Source: AC-32 sp963719275 (lineage in GTDB: Bacteria; Actinomycetota; Thermoleophilia; Gaiellales; Gaiellaceae). From it: 64,000 nucleotides of DNA. This document shows positions 49,157 to 57,663 of this stretch, one piece after another (position 1 is the stretch's first letter; the number at the start of each line of letters is the position of its first letter). The notes under the pieces are model-generated. The model had not been told where the DNA came from. It saw nothing but the letters and a program-made list of their open reading frames with translations, and searched no databases. The stretch spans positions 620,001 to 684,000 of the forward strand of contig CAVRBT010000004.1 of NCBI GenBank assembly GCA_963719275.1, given 5' to 3'. The position numbers and the translations under genes were made by a program.

Positions 49157-50281
49157 CTAGGCCGTTGCGAGCACCCTCGAGAGCGCCTCCGAGAGGTGCT
49201 CGTGGTCCTCGTGCGTGCCCACCGTGACGCGCACCGCGCCGGGGGCGCCGAAGCCATGCGTCGGCCGCACGATCACGCCCTCCCGCAGGAGCTGCTCGAA
49301 GAACGGACGCGAGTCCTCGCCGACCTCGGCGAAGAGGAAGTTCGCCACCGACGGACCGACCGGGTCGAGGCCGTGCGCGCGCAGGATCCGCTCTAGCTCG
49401 GCCCGTCCCTCGGCGTTGGCGGTGCGGCGGCGAGCGAGCTCCTCCGCGGAGTCGAGGCTCGCGAGCGCGGCCTCCTGCGCGGGTGTAGTCATGTCGAAGG
49501 CGCGGCGCACCTTCGAGACCGCGGCGACGATCGGCGCGGGCGCGAGGCCGTACCCGATCCGCAGTCCCGCGAGGCCGTAGATCTTCGAGAACGTCCGCAG
49601 CACGACGACGCGCCGTCCCTGCTTGAGGTGGTCCTCGACGCCGTCGGGGTAGTCGGCGTCGTCGATGTACTCCGCGTAAGCCTGGTCGAGCACCGTCACG
49701 ACGTGGTCGGGGACGCGCTCGAACCAGGCCTCGAGCTCGGCGCGCGTGTTGGTCGTCCCCGTCGGGTTGTTCGGCAGGCAGACGTAGACGAGCTTCGTCC
49801 GCGGCCCGATTGCCTCCAGCATCGCGTCGAGGTCGTAGCGGCCGTCGCGCAGCGGCACCGTGCGCGGCACCGCGCCCAGCTTGCGGGCGTCGATCACGTA
49901 GCTGGGGAACGACGGCCAGCCGCAGACGATCTCGTCGCCCGGCTCGAGCGCCGCCTGGCTGAGGCAGTCGACGAGGCCGTCCGACCCTGCGCCGACGGCG
50001 ACTTCCTCGAAGCGCACGTCGAAGCGCTCGGCCAACGCCGCCCGCAGGCGGTACGCGCCGCCGTCCGGGTAGCGGTTCAGCTCGTCGACCGCGCGCGCGA
50101 TCGCCTCGCGCGCCTGCGGGAACGGCCCGTACGGCCCCTCGTTGGAGGCGAGCTTGACCACGCGCTCGAGCCCGAGCTCACGCTGCACCTCCTCCACCGG
50201 CTTGCCCGGCTCGTACGGAACGAGGTCGTTGACGGCGGGCTTGAAGAAGCTGTCCGCGATCTCCGTGAGCGTTCCGGGCAC
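49157..50281 (-). CDS. hisC: histidinol-phosphate aminotransferase
   Basis: A 374-residue class I/II aminotransferase. It shows KLASNEGPYGPFPQAREAIA, RYPDGGAYRLRAALAERFDV, VGAGSDGLVDCLSQA, the LPNNPTGTTNT loop binding the PLP pyridine ring, and RTFSKIYGLAGLRIGYGLAP with the Schiff-base Lys and phosphate-binding Arg. The SNEGPYGP variant (usual N-E-N-P) is a difference. Such enzymes also make aromatic amino acids in actinobacteria, so HisC or an aromatic aminotransferase is possible. GTG 50281 starts 11 bases after the cupin stop. No other histidine genes are present. Confidence 0.88.
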   Translation of the reverse strand: MPGTLTEIADSFFKPAVNDLVPYEPGKPVEEVQRELGLERVVKLASNEGPYGPFPQAREAIARAVDELNRYPDGGAYRLRAALAERFDVRFEEVAVGAGSDGLVDCLSQAALEPGDEIVCGWPSFPSYVIDARKLGAVPRTVPLRDGRYDLDAMLEAIGPRTKLVYVCLPNNPTGTTNTRAELEAWFERVPDHVVTVLDQAYAEYIDDADYPDGVEDHLKQGRRVVVLRTFSKIYGLAGLRIGYGLAPAPIVAAVSKVRRAFDMTTPAQEAALASLDSAEELARRRTANAEGRAELERILRAHGLDPVGPSVANFLFAEVGEDSRPFFEQLLREGVIVRPTHGFGAPGAVRVTVGTHEDHEHLSEALSRVLATA

Positions 50282-50292
50282 GATCGCGAACT

Positions 50293-50838
50293 CTAACCAG
50301 GTGCTTCCGGGAGCCAGCCTTCCTCGTAGCGGCAACGCTCGAACTTCGGGAACGGCCGGTACGCGTCCTGGGGCTTGGTCGTCTCCTGCTCGACGCCCGC
50401 GTCGTGTGCAAGCGCCAGGGGGTCGACCGGATAGACGATGCCTTTGCGCCCGCCGCGGCCGCCGACCGCGAGCACGACCGACGGGCCGTTCCCCGCCCCG
50501 ACGATCATGTGGTTGGTGCCGCCGGGGGAGTGGAAGAAGTCCCAGGCGCGCAGCGTGCGTTCCTGCCCCTCGACGAGCAGCAGGCACTCGCCGGCGAGCA
50601 CGAGAAAGTCCTCCTGGGCGCGCTCGTGGTGGTAGAGGCCGATCGGCTGCCCTGGCTGGAGGACGTTGACGTTGACCCCGAGCTGGCGGAAGGGGCGCTT
50701 GCCCTCGAAGTTGCAGTAGTGGCCGAAGTGGCCGGTGTCGCGCCAGCGGCTCTGGCGCGCGTCCAGCACGAACCAGCCGTCGCCGTCGGCGACGAGGCCG
50801 AACTTCGTCTCACGCAGCGGCAGCTCCGGAACGGCCAT
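50293..50838 (-). CDS. cupin-domain protein
   Basis: A 181-residue single-cupin protein: AVPELPLRETKFGLVADGDG then the barrel LYHHERAQEDFLVLAGECLL with the His/His/Glu metal ligands of motif 1, VEGQERTLRAWDFFHSPGGT and NHMIVGAGNGPSVVLAVGGR with the last His of motif 2. Metal binding is likely. The catalytic role is unknown. ATG 50838 is preceded by TATCCT (a -10-like hexamer on the minus strand) with little room for a leader, so the message may be leaderless. It is divergent from pntAA and upstream of hisC. Confidence 0.85.
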   Translation of the reverse strand: MAVPELPLRETKFGLVADGDGWFVLDARQSRWRDTGHFGHYCNFEGKRPFRQLGVNVNVLQPGQPIGLYHHERAQEDFLVLAGECLLLVEGQERTLRAWDFFHSPGGTNHMIVGAGNGPSVVLAVGGRGGRKGIVYPVDPLALAHDAGVEQETTKPQDAYRPFPKFERCRYEEGWLPEAPG

Positions 50839-50888
50839 CTCGGCAGTCAGGATACGGCGGCCGTGCCAGGGAATAGCATGCGCGCGGC
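50839..50888. promoter_or_regulatory. divergent promoter region, cupin/pntAA
   Basis: Only 50 bases separate the two starts. TAGCAT (50874-50879) lies 10 bases before the pntAA ATG and TATCCT (50850-50855, minus strand) 12 bases before the cupin ATG; both are suitable -10 hexamers for leaderless or near-leaderless transcripts, and the -35 areas overlap. Confidence 0.35.
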
Positions 50889-51980
50889 ATGAGGATCGGG
50901 GTGCCGAAGGAGTCTGCGGCCGGCGAGCGTCGGGTCGCGCTCGTTCCGGAGATCGTCGGGAAGCTCGTACCAAGCGGCTTCGAGGTGCTGGCCGAGCGCG
51001 GCGCTGGCGATGCGGCCTCGTTCCCGGACGCGGGCTACGAGGAGGCCGGCGCGAGGATGGTCGGCGACGCCTGGTCGGATGCGGACGCGGTCGTGAAGGT
51101 GCAGAAGCCGTCCGCCGAGGAGGTCGCGCGCCTCCGCGAGGGGCAAGTGCTGATCGGCTTCCTGCAGCCGTTGACGGACGCGGAGGGGATCCAGCGGCTG
51201 GCGGAGCGCGGCGTCGTCGCGTTCGCGATGGAGTCGATCCCGCGGATCACGCGCGCGCAACCGATGGACGCGCTGTCCTCGCAGGCCACCGTCTCGGGCT
51301 ACAAGGCGACGCTGTTGGCGGCCGAGCGGCTGCCCCGCTTCTTCCCGATGCTGATGACAGCCGCCGGGACGGTGGCTCCGGCGAAGGTGCTCGTGCTCGG
51401 CGCGGGCGTGGCCGGGCTGCAGGCGGTCGCGACGTCGCGCCGGCTGGGCGCGGTCGTGACGGGATTCGACGTGCGGCCGGTCGTGCGCGAGCAGATCGAG
51501 AGCCTCGGCGCGAACTGGCTCGACCTCGGGGTCGTCGGCGAGGAGACGGAGGGCGGCTATGCGCAGCAGCTCTCGGAGGAGCAGCAACGGCAGCAGGAGG
51601 TGGAGCTGGAGAAGCGGCTGCCCGAGTTCGACGTCGTCATCACGACGGCGCTGATCCCCGGCCGCCCGGCCCCGCGGCTGATCCCGGCCGGGGCCGTCCG
51701 CGCGATGCGGCCCGGCTCCGTGATCGTCGACCTGGCCGCCGAGGCCGGAGGCAACTGCGAGCTGACCGAGCCCGGCGAGGAGACGGTACGCGAGGGCGTC
51801 ACGATCGTGGGCTTCACGAACCTGCCTAGCTCGATGCCGTTCCACGCGAGCCAGCTGTACGCGCGCAATGTCTCGGCGCTGCTGCACCACCTTGCGCCGG
51901 AGGGTGAGCTGACCTTGGACTGGGACGACGAGATCACCGCCGGCGCCTGCGTGGCCGGCAAGCAGGAGGTGCCGACGTGA
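50889..51980 (+). CDS. pntAA: NAD(P) transhydrogenase alpha subunit, part 1 (PntAA)
   Basis: A 363-residue NAD(H)-binding domain I of proton-translocating transhydrogenase. Seen: IGVPKESAAGERRVALVPEI, AVVKVQKPSAEEVARLREGQ, ESIPRITRAQPMDALSSQAT and the Rossmann motif VLVLGAGVAGLQAVATSRRL with FDVRP after it, then ADLAAEAGGNCELT-type region (VIVDLAAEAGGNCELTEPGE). The related alanine dehydrogenase lacks the following subunits, so PntAA is assigned by its neighbours. In this three-subunit form the membrane part PntAB and PntB are encoded downstream, beyond a terminator-like hairpin at 52112. Confidence 0.93.
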   Translation: MRIGVPKESAAGERRVALVPEIVGKLVPSGFEVLAERGAGDAASFPDAGYEEAGARMVGDAWSDADAVVKVQKPSAEEVARLREGQVLIGFLQPLTDAEGIQRLAERGVVAFAMESIPRITRAQPMDALSSQATVSGYKATLLAAERLPRFFPMLMTAAGTVAPAKVLVLGAGVAGLQAVATSRRLGAVVTGFDVRPVVREQIESLGANWLDLGVVGEETEGGYAQQLSEEQQRQQEVELEKRLPEFDVVITTALIPGRPAPRLIPAGAVRAMRPGSVIVDLAAEAGGNCELTEPGEETVREGVTIVGFTNLPSSMPFHASQLYARNVSALLHHLAPEGELTLDWDDEITAGACVAGKQEVPT

Positions 51981-52111
51981 GAAGAGCCAGCGTGAGCCGC
52001 GCCGCGCCAGCGCGAACTCTGTGGATCGATCGACCCACACCCGGCGCGTTCCCGGCACAGACACGCGACCCGAAGCGAGCTAGCGTCCCGGCCGAGGGCG
52101 GTGGGACTGCA

Positions 52112-52136
52112 ACCCCCACCCTGGGTGGGGGTTTTT
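52112..52136 (+). terminator. intrinsic terminator inside the pnt gene cluster
   Basis: ACCCCCACC (52112-52120), loop CTG and GGTGGGGGT (52124-52132) form a perfect 9-bp stem running into TTTTT. It follows pntAA and precedes pntAB, so it would limit expression of the membrane subunits unless antitermination or a separate promoter exists. Confidence 0.85.
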
Positions 52137-52179
52137 GGTTCTCGCGTGAACATGTTCCCGTCGCGGGAGAGGTGCCGCG

Positions 52180-52524
52180 GTGAGTCACAACACGCTGCTC
52201 GTCTTCGAGCTGACGATCCTCGTGCTCGCGATCTTCCTCGGGTTCGAGGTGATCTCGAAGGTGCCGACGCTGCTGCACACGCCGCTGATGTCGGGCACGA
52301 ACGCGATCCACGGAATTGTCCTAGTCGGCGCGATGATCGTTCTCGCGCAGCCGGACAAGGACATGTTCGAGTGGATCGTCGGCTTCCTCGGCGTGGTGCT
52401 CGGCTCGGCGAACGTCGTCGGCGGCTTCGTCGTCACCGACCGGATGCTCGAGATGTTCAAGAAGCGCGAGCCGGCAAAGGCGCCGCCCGATGCCGGCAGC
52501 GACGGCGGCACGAGCGGCGGATGA
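52180..52524 (+). CDS. pntAB: NAD(P) transhydrogenase alpha subunit, part 2 (PntAB)
   Basis: A 114-residue membrane subunit with three hydrophobic helices: LLVFELTILVLAIFLGFEVI, NAIHGIVLVGAMIVLAQ and WIVGFLGVVLGSANVVGGFV, preceding VTDRMLEMFKKREPAK. The PTLLHTPLMSGTNAIHGIVL segment is characteristic. It forms part of the proton channel with PntB. GTG 52180 has GGGAGAGG upstream; its stop overlaps the pntB ATG (ATGA). Confidence 0.95.
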   Translation: MSHNTLLVFELTILVLAIFLGFEVISKVPTLLHTPLMSGTNAIHGIVLVGAMIVLAQPDKDMFEWIVGFLGVVLGSANVVGGFVVTDRMLEMFKKREPAKAPPDAGSDGGTSGG

Positions 52525-53912
52525 GCACCAACCTCGCGAACCTGCTCTACCTGATCCCGATTGTCGCGTTCATCCTCGCGCTGCGCTTTCTCTCCAACCC
52601 GGCGCACGCGCGCCGCGGCAACCAGATCGGCGCGGCGGGAATGCTCGTCGCGATCGTCGTCACCTGGATCAAGGCCGGCAGCGCGAGCTGGTGGGCGATC
52701 GTGATCGGGATGGCGATCGGCGGCGGTTTCGGGGCCGTCGCCGCGCGTCGCGTGAAGATGACCGCGATGCCGCAGATGGTGGCGCTGTTCAACGGCGTCG
52801 GCGGCGGCGCGGCCGCGCTGATCGCACTCGCGGAATTGCACCGGATCCTCCCGGAGCCGGGCCGCCCGAAGATCGACATCGCCCTGGCGATCGCTCTCTC
52901 CGGCCTGATCGGGGCGATCTCGTTCGCCGGTTCGATGGTCGCCTTCGCGAAGCTCCAGGAGCTGATCCGGGGGCGTCCGATCACGTATCCCGGCCAGAAG
53001 CTCGGCAACCTCGCGCTGCTGGCGGTGTGCGTCGCCCTGAGCATCACCCTCGTCTCCGGTGTCCAGGACGAGTGGCTGCTCTGGGTCGTGATCGGCGGCG
53101 CGGCCCTCTTCGGCGTGCTCTTCGTGCTCCCGATCGGCGGCGCCGACATGCCCGTCGTGATCTCGCTGCTGAACGCGTTCACCGGTCTCGCGGTCGCCAT
53201 CGGCGGCTTCGAGCTCGAGAACAACGTCCTCATCGTGGCCGGCATGCTCGTCGGCGCCTCCGGCACCCTGCTCACCCTGCTGATGGGCCGGGCGATGAAC
53301 CGTTCGATCGCCAACGTGCTCTTCGGCGCCTTCGGCCAGGTGAGCGCAGAGGCGGCGGCAGCGGCCGAGGGTGACGGCGGCACAGTGCGCTCGGCGAGCG
53401 CCGACGACGTCGCGGTAATGCTCGCGTACGCCCACAAGGTCGTCTTCGTGCCCGGGTACGGTCTGGCGGTCGCACAGGCACAGCACGATGTGCGCCAGCT
53501 CGCCGACCTGCTAGAGGAGAAGGGCGTCGAGGTCAGCTACGCGATCCACCCGGTGGCCGGCCGCATGCCCGGACACATGAACGTCCTGCTAGCGGAAGCG
53601 AACGTGCCGTACCCCCAGCTGAAGGAGATGGACGAGGCCAATCCAGAATTCGGTCGCACCGACGTCGCCCTCGTCGTGGGCGCCAACGATGTCGTCAACC
53701 CGGACGCGCGCAACAACCAGGGCAGCCCGATCTACGGGATGCCGATCCTGAACGTCGACGACGCGCAGACCGTGGTCGTGCTCAAGCGCAGCATGAACCC
53801 CGGGTTCGCGGGCATCGAGAACCCGCTCTTCTACAACCCGAAGACCGTGATGCTGTTCGGCGACGCCAAGGAGTCGATCGTCAAGCTCATCGAGGACGTC
53901 AAGGAGCTCTAG
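52521..53912 (+). CDS. pntB: NAD(P) transhydrogenase beta subunit (PntB)
   Basis: A 463-residue subunit with about nine membrane helices (1-270) and the NADP(H)-binding domain III. Seen: NGVGGGAAALIALAELHRIL, GGADMPVVISLLNAFTGLAV, then VVFVPGYGLAVAQAQHDVRQ, IHPVAGRMPGHMNVLLAEAN and VGANDVVNPDARNNQGSPIY, the signature of NADP binding. Complete and normal in length. It converts NADH to NADPH using the proton gradient, with the other two subunits. It converges with the ABC permease gene by four bases. Confidence 0.96.
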   Translation: MSTNLANLLYLIPIVAFILALRFLSNPAHARRGNQIGAAGMLVAIVVTWIKAGSASWWAIVIGMAIGGGFGAVAARRVKMTAMPQMVALFNGVGGGAAALIALAELHRILPEPGRPKIDIALAIALSGLIGAISFAGSMVAFAKLQELIRGRPITYPGQKLGNLALLAVCVALSITLVSGVQDEWLLWVVIGGAALFGVLFVLPIGGADMPVVISLLNAFTGLAVAIGGFELENNVLIVAGMLVGASGTLLTLLMGRAMNRSIANVLFGAFGQVSAEAAAAAEGDGGTVRSASADDVAVMLAYAHKVVFVPGYGLAVAQAQHDVRQLADLLEEKGVEVSYAIHPVAGRMPGHMNVLLAEANVPYPQLKEMDEANPEFGRTDVALVVGANDVVNPDARNNQGSPIYGMPILNVDDAQTVVVLKRSMNPGFAGIENPLFYNPKTVMLFGDAKESIVKLIEDVKEL

Positions 53913-54643
53913 GAGGTTCGGCGCCGCAGCGTCAGGGCACCGAGCACGAGCGCGAGCAGGGTCGCGCCGACGACGACCCCGACGTCGAGCGCGAACCGCC
54001 TGTCGAAGTCGTCGTCGATCGCGTGCGCGAGGGCGTCGTACGCATAGGTGAGCGGCAATGCGGCCGAGACGACCCGGAGCCAGTCCGCCATCTCGTCGCG
54101 CGCCACGAACAATCCGCACAACAGCATCTGCGGCAGGACGATGGCCGGCATGAACTGCACCGCCTGGAACTCGGTGGACGCGAACGCGCTCGCGAAGAGC
54201 CCGAGCGCCATCCCGAGCACCGCGTTGCCGATCGCGAGCGCGACCACGGCCCACACCGGCCCGTCGGTGTGAAGGTCGAGCCAGGTGAAGGCGATCGCCG
54301 AGACGACGCCGGCCTGCACGCCTGCCATGCAGGCGAAGGCGCCCGCGTAGCCGGCGAGCAGGTCGAGTTTTGCCAGCGGCAGCGTCATCAGCCGCTCAAG
54401 CGTTCCGGTCGTGCGCTCGCGCAGCATCGTCACCGAGGTGACGACGAACATCGAGACAAACGGGAAGAGCCCGAGCAGCGGGCCGCCGACGTGCTGGAAG
54501 ACCTGCTCCTGCTCCGCGAAGAGCTCGTGCAGGAGGACGATCAGCAGCGACGGGACGCCGATCAGAAGCGCGACCGTGCGCGGATCGCGACGCAGCTGCG
54601 TGAGCACCCGCAGTGCCACCGCGGCCGCGACGCGCGGGCTCAC
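53909..54643 (-). CDS. ABC-2 type exporter permease
   Basis: A 244-residue membrane protein with six hydrophobic segments in the ABC-2 pattern: ALRVLTQLRRDPRTVALLIG, LLGLFPFVSMFVVTSVTMLR, ERTTGTLERLMTLPLAKLDL (the conserved amphipathic segment), GNAVLGMALGLFASAFASTE and LPQMLLCGLFVARDEM. GTG 54643 overlaps the ATPase stop by four bases, so they form one exporter. The substrate (drug, lipid or polysaccharide) cannot be told. It ends convergently with pntB. Confidence 0.9.
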   Translation of the reverse strand: MSPRVAAAVALRVLTQLRRDPRTVALLIGVPSLLIVLLHELFAEQEQVFQHVGGPLLGLFPFVSMFVVTSVTMLRERTTGTLERLMTLPLAKLDLLAGYAGAFACMAGVQAGVVSAIAFTWLDLHTDGPVWAVVALAIGNAVLGMALGLFASAFASTEFQAVQFMPAIVLPQMLLCGLFVARDEMADWLRVVSAALPLTYAYDALAHAIDDDFDRRFALDVGVVVGATLLALVLGALTLRRRTS

Positions 54644-55359
54644 GCGCCTTCCTCCTCGATCAGCTGGAGGAAGACCTCGTCGAGGTCGCGCGACCCTGTG
54701 CGCCGGCTGAGCTCGTCGGGCCGGCCAGTGGCGAGCAGCCGGCCTTCGCGCAGCAACAGCAGCTCGTCGCACCGATCAGCCTCGTCCATCACGTGGCTCG
54801 AAACGAGCACCGTCCGCCCCTCCCCGGCAAGGCCGTGGAAGGTGTTCCAAAGGTCTCGCCGCAGCAGCGGGTCGAGCCCCACGGTCGGCTCGTCGAGCAC
54901 GAGCAGCTCGGGATCTGCGAGCAGCGCGCTCGCGAGCGAGACGCGTGCGCGCTGGCCGCCCGAGAGGCGGTTGACGACGCGGTCGGCAAGCTCGACCAGC
55001 CCGACGGTCTCAAGGGCAGGTGCGATGCGAGCCGCCGGCACGTCCAGCACGCGCGCGAAAAAGCGCAGGTTCTCGCGCACCGTGAGGTCGCCGTAGACCG
55101 ACGGCGCTTGCGTCACGTACGCGACTCGTCGGCGCAGCTCCGGCGAGCCGGCCGGCCGCCCGAGAACCGTGATCGAGCCGCCGCGGACACGCTGGACGCC
55201 GACGATCGACCGCATCAGCGTCGACTTGCCGCTGCCATTCGGCCCGAGCAAGCCGGTGACGCAGCCCCGCGCGACGGTCAGCGAGAGTCCGTGCAGGACG
55301 AGCAGGCGGTTACGGACGACCTCGAGCCCCTCAACGACGATCCCCGGTGCCGCCGACAT
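54640..55359 (-). CDS. ABC transporter ATP-binding protein
   Basis: A 239-residue ATPase. Walker A GLLGPNGSGKSTLM (37-50), Q-loop YVTQAPSVYGDLTVRENL, signature LSGGQRARVSLASALLADPE, Walker B LLVLDEPTVGLDP and H-loop VLVSSHVMDEADRC are all intact. It belongs to the ABC-2 exporter ATPase group (drug-export type). ATG 55359 starts after a promoter gap of 36 bases shared with the divergent ornithine-cyclodeaminase-family gene. Confidence 0.94.
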   Translation of the reverse strand: MSAAPGIVVEGLEVVRNRLLVLHGLSLTVARGCVTGLLGPNGSGKSTLMRSIVGVQRVRGGSITVLGRPAGSPELRRRVAYVTQAPSVYGDLTVRENLRFFARVLDVPAARIAPALETVGLVELADRVVNRLSGGQRARVSLASALLADPELLVLDEPTVGLDPLLRRDLWNTFHGLAGEGRTVLVSSHVMDEADRCDELLLLREGRLLATGRPDELSRRTGSRDLDEVFLQLIEEEGA

Positions 55360-55395
55360 CGCCCGCAGTATCCCGCGACTAGGCTTCCCGGCCGG

Positions 55396-56352
55396 ATGGT
55401 GCCCGTGTTCGCAGCCCGGGACGTCGATGCAGCGGTCCCTCCCGAGCGCGCGCTCGAGGCCGTGCGCGAGGCCTTCGTCGCCTACGCCCACGGCGAATGG
55501 TCGATGCCGCCGAAGGTCTACGTGCCCGCGTACCCGGCCGGGGACTTCCGCGCGATGCCCGCGCTCGGGGCCGGCCATGCCGCGCTGAAATGGGTGACCT
55601 CGTACCCCGGCAACCCGGCGCGCGGGCTTCCGACGGTGACGGGGCTGGTGCTGCTCTCCGACGCCTCCGACGGCTCGCTCGTCGCGGTCTTCGACGCCGC
55701 GGCCGTCACCGCGCTCCGCACCGGGGCAGCTGCCGTGCTCGCGGCGGAGACACTCGGGGTTGGTACGGGGCCGGCTGCCGTGATCGGCGCAGGCGTCAAC
55801 GGCCGGGCGGCCGCGCGGACGTTCGTCGCCCGCGGGCGGGACGTGCTGCTCTGGGACCTCGAACGGCAACGAGCGCGCGAGGCGGCGGAGGAGCTGGGCG
55901 CCGGAGTGGCCGCGACGCGGGATGAGGCGTTCACGGCAGACGTCGTCGTGACGGTGACGCCCGGGCACGAGGTGCTTTTCGCTCCGGGCTCGCTCCGGGC
56001 AGGGCAGCACGTGAGCCTGATGGGCGCCGACGGGCCGGGCAAGGCCGAGATCGCAGTCGAGGAGCTCGCGCGCACGCGCGTCTTCTGCGACGACTGGGAG
56101 CAGGCGAGCCACAACGGCGAGCTCGCCCACGCCGTCGAGGCCGGCGCGCTCGAGCGCGGGCAGGTGACCGAGCTCGGGGCCGTCCTCGCCGATGACGCCA
56201 AGGGGCGTCAGACGGACGACGAGATCACGACCTTCGACTCGACCGGGCTCGCCATTCAGGACCTCGCAATCGCCCTGGCGGCGCTGGAACGCGCCGGCGA
56301 GCTGGACCTCCCCACGCTCGACCTCGAGGGCCCGGGGGACAGCTCGCGCTAA
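55396..56352 (+). CDS. ornithine cyclodeaminase/mu-crystallin family protein
   Basis: A 318-residue NAD(P)-dependent enzyme. Seen: PPERALEAVREAFVAYAHGE, PPKVYVPAYPAGDFRAMPAL, HAALKWVTSYPGNPARGLPT, AAVTALRTGAAAVLAAETLG and the Rossmann motif AAVIGAGVNGRAAARTFVAR, followed by LFAPGSLRAGQHVSLMGADG and FDSTGLAIQDLAIAL. Members include ornithine cyclodeaminase, alanine dehydrogenase and ketimine reductases; the substrate cannot be fixed. The Lys in ALKWVTSYPG and the Arg in ALRTGAA fit the family active site. The gene is divergent from the ABC ATPase. Confidence 0.88.
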   Translation: MVPVFAARDVDAAVPPERALEAVREAFVAYAHGEWSMPPKVYVPAYPAGDFRAMPALGAGHAALKWVTSYPGNPARGLPTVTGLVLLSDASDGSLVAVFDAAAVTALRTGAAAVLAAETLGVGTGPAAVIGAGVNGRAAARTFVARGRDVLLWDLERQRAREAAEELGAGVAATRDEAFTADVVVTVTPGHEVLFAPGSLRAGQHVSLMGADGPGKAEIAVEELARTRVFCDDWEQASHNGELAHAVEAGALERGQVTELGAVLADDAKGRQTDDEITTFDSTGLAIQDLAIALAALERAGELDLPTLDLEGPGDSSR

Positions 56353-56353
56353 A

Positions 56354-56392
56354 GGGCAGCGCCTCCACAGCCGATTCGTCGGAGGCAAGCCC
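56354..56392 (+). other. leader hairpin before the TasA-like gene
   Basis: GGGC (56354-56357) and GCCC (56389-56392) enclose GCCTCC (56361-56366) and GGAGGC (56381-56386), giving a two-part stem with a 14-base loop. It lies just before the ribosome site AAGGAGA of the TasA-like gene and after the previous stop. It may be a terminator or a translational control element. Confidence 0.4.
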
Positions 56393-56412
56393 CTGCGACA
56401 AGGAGACCCAGC

Positions 56413-57054
56413 ATGTCTTTCCTTTCCCTGCGGCGTGGGCGGCAGACCGCCGCGCGCCCGACCGTGCACAAGCTTCTCGCCACCGTCGCCGTGCTCGGCG
56501 CCGCGGCCAGCATCGCCGGCCTCGGTACCTACGCGACGTGGACCAGCACGACGTCCGAGAACCACACCATCTCGTCCGGCACCGTGACGATCGCGCTCGG
56601 CGCGACCGGCGCGGCGACCAACCGCCTGGATGTCGGCGCCTCGGGGCTGGCCCCCGGCGACACCATCCAGCGCAGCGTCGACCTGACTAACTCCGGCACG
56701 ATCGACCTCGCCGGGGTCACCCTGACGACCACGGCGTCCCCGAGCTCGCTGCTCGACACCGACGCGACCAACGGCCTGCAGATGGTCGTCGACACGTGCT
56801 CGGTGGCCTGGACCGAGGCGGGGCCGCCCTTCACCTACACCTGCGGCGGGACGACGACTCAGGTGCTCGCTTCGCGCGCCGTGATCGGCAGCAATCTGTC
56901 GCTGTCGCCTCTCGGCGCCACGAGCGTTGGTGGAACCGACCACCTGCGCGTGACGCTGACGCTGCCGAGCGGTGCCCCGAACACGCTCCAGAACCAGTCG
57001 TCGACGATCACCTACGCGTTCACGGGCACGCAGCGCGCCGCGGCGAGCAAGTAG
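56413..57054 (+). CDS. TasA/camelysin-like secreted protein with SipW-type signal
   Basis: A 213-residue secreted protein. The SipW-dependent signal is basic (SLRRGRQTAARPTVHKLLA), then a hydrophobic core (VAVLGAAASIAGLGTYATW) and the mature part begins near TSTTSENHTISSGTVTIALG. The fold is TasA-like: ASGLAPGDTIQRSVDLTNSG with GDT/N-S-G, a two-Cys pair (VDTCSVAW, YTCGG) and the final strand LTLPSGAPNTLQNQSSTITY. TasA forms amyloid-like fibres in Bacillus matrix; a similar surface role is inferred. AAGGAGA before ATG 56413 is a good ribosome site. A SipW-type peptidase is encoded next. Confidence 0.85.
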   Translation: MSFLSLRRGRQTAARPTVHKLLATVAVLGAAASIAGLGTYATWTSTTSENHTISSGTVTIALGATGAATNRLDVGASGLAPGDTIQRSVDLTNSGTIDLAGVTLTTTASPSSLLDTDATNGLQMVVDTCSVAWTEAGPPFTYTCGGTTTQVLASRAVIGSNLSLSPLGATSVGGTDHLRVTLTLPSGAPNTLQNQSSTITYAFTGTQRAAASK

Positions 57055-57063
57055 CGCACGCAC

Positions 57064-57663
57064 GTGTCGGCTGGGATCTCCAGCGAGAGGAGCGCCACCC
57101 CGGTGGCGCTCCTCCGCGTTTCCCGACGCCTCGGCGCCGTGGCGGCGCAGCTCGCCTTCCTGCTCGCGCTCGCGGCGCTGGTCGGGCTGGGGCTGCTTCC
57201 GCGAGCAGGCTGGTACCGGCCGGTCACCGTTCTTTCGGGCAGCATGCAGCCGGCGTTCTCGCCGGGCGACATGGTCGTCGTGACGCCCGAGCCGGTGAGC
57301 GCGGTGCGTGTCGGCCAGGTGATCAGCTATCGCATCCCGGTCGGCGACCACCACGTGCAGTCGCACCGCGTGATCGCCGTCACCCGCCGTGACGGACAGG
57401 TGTCGGTGCGGACCAAGGGCGACGCCAACGCGGCTCCCGATCCCTGGGCCGCGACGCTGCACGGCGAGACCGTCTGGCATGTACGGGCGGTGCTGCCCAA
57501 GCTCGGCTGGATCGTCTTCTGGCTGCGCACGCCTCCGGTGCACCAGCTGACCGTCTTCCTCGCCCCGCTCCTGCTCGCTCTGCTCGCCGTGCTGCACATC
57601 TGGCGGCGCCCGGCGGAGCGTGCTCCCGAGGGACCCGATGCGGTTCGGACGCCGAGCGCCTGA
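57064..57663 (+). CDS. sipW: SipW-type signal peptidase I
   Basis: A 199-residue ER-type signal peptidase. It has an N-terminal helix (VAAQLAFLLALAALVGLGLL), the nucleophile Ser60 in VLSGSMQPAFSPGDMVVV, His101 in VQSHRVIAV (His instead of the Lys of ordinary bacterial enzymes), Asp120 in TKGDANAAPDPW, and a C-terminal helix LTVFLAPLLLALLAVLHIW. This Ser-His pattern defines the SipW group, which processes TasA-type proteins. GTG 57064 is nine bases after the TasA-like gene, and the 3' end overlaps the next secreted protein gene by 26 bases. Confidence 0.92.
   Translation: MSAGISSERSATPVALLRVSRRLGAVAAQLAFLLALAALVGLGLLPRAGWYRPVTVLSGSMQPAFSPGDMVVVTPEPVSAVRVGQVISYRIPVGDHHVQSHRVIAVTRRDGQVSVRTKGDANAAPDPWAATLHGETVWHVRAVLPKLGWIVFWLRTPPVHQLTVFLAPLLLALLAVLHIWRRPAERAPEGPDAVRTPSA

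Noticed and set aside
46960..49227. 755-codon plus-strand reading opposite MFS and meaB
   Set aside because: No domain, antisense to two clear genes.
52148..52157. GAACATGTTC palindrome resembling a LexA box
   Set aside because: The actinobacterial SOS box has four bases between GAAC and GTTC; here there are two.
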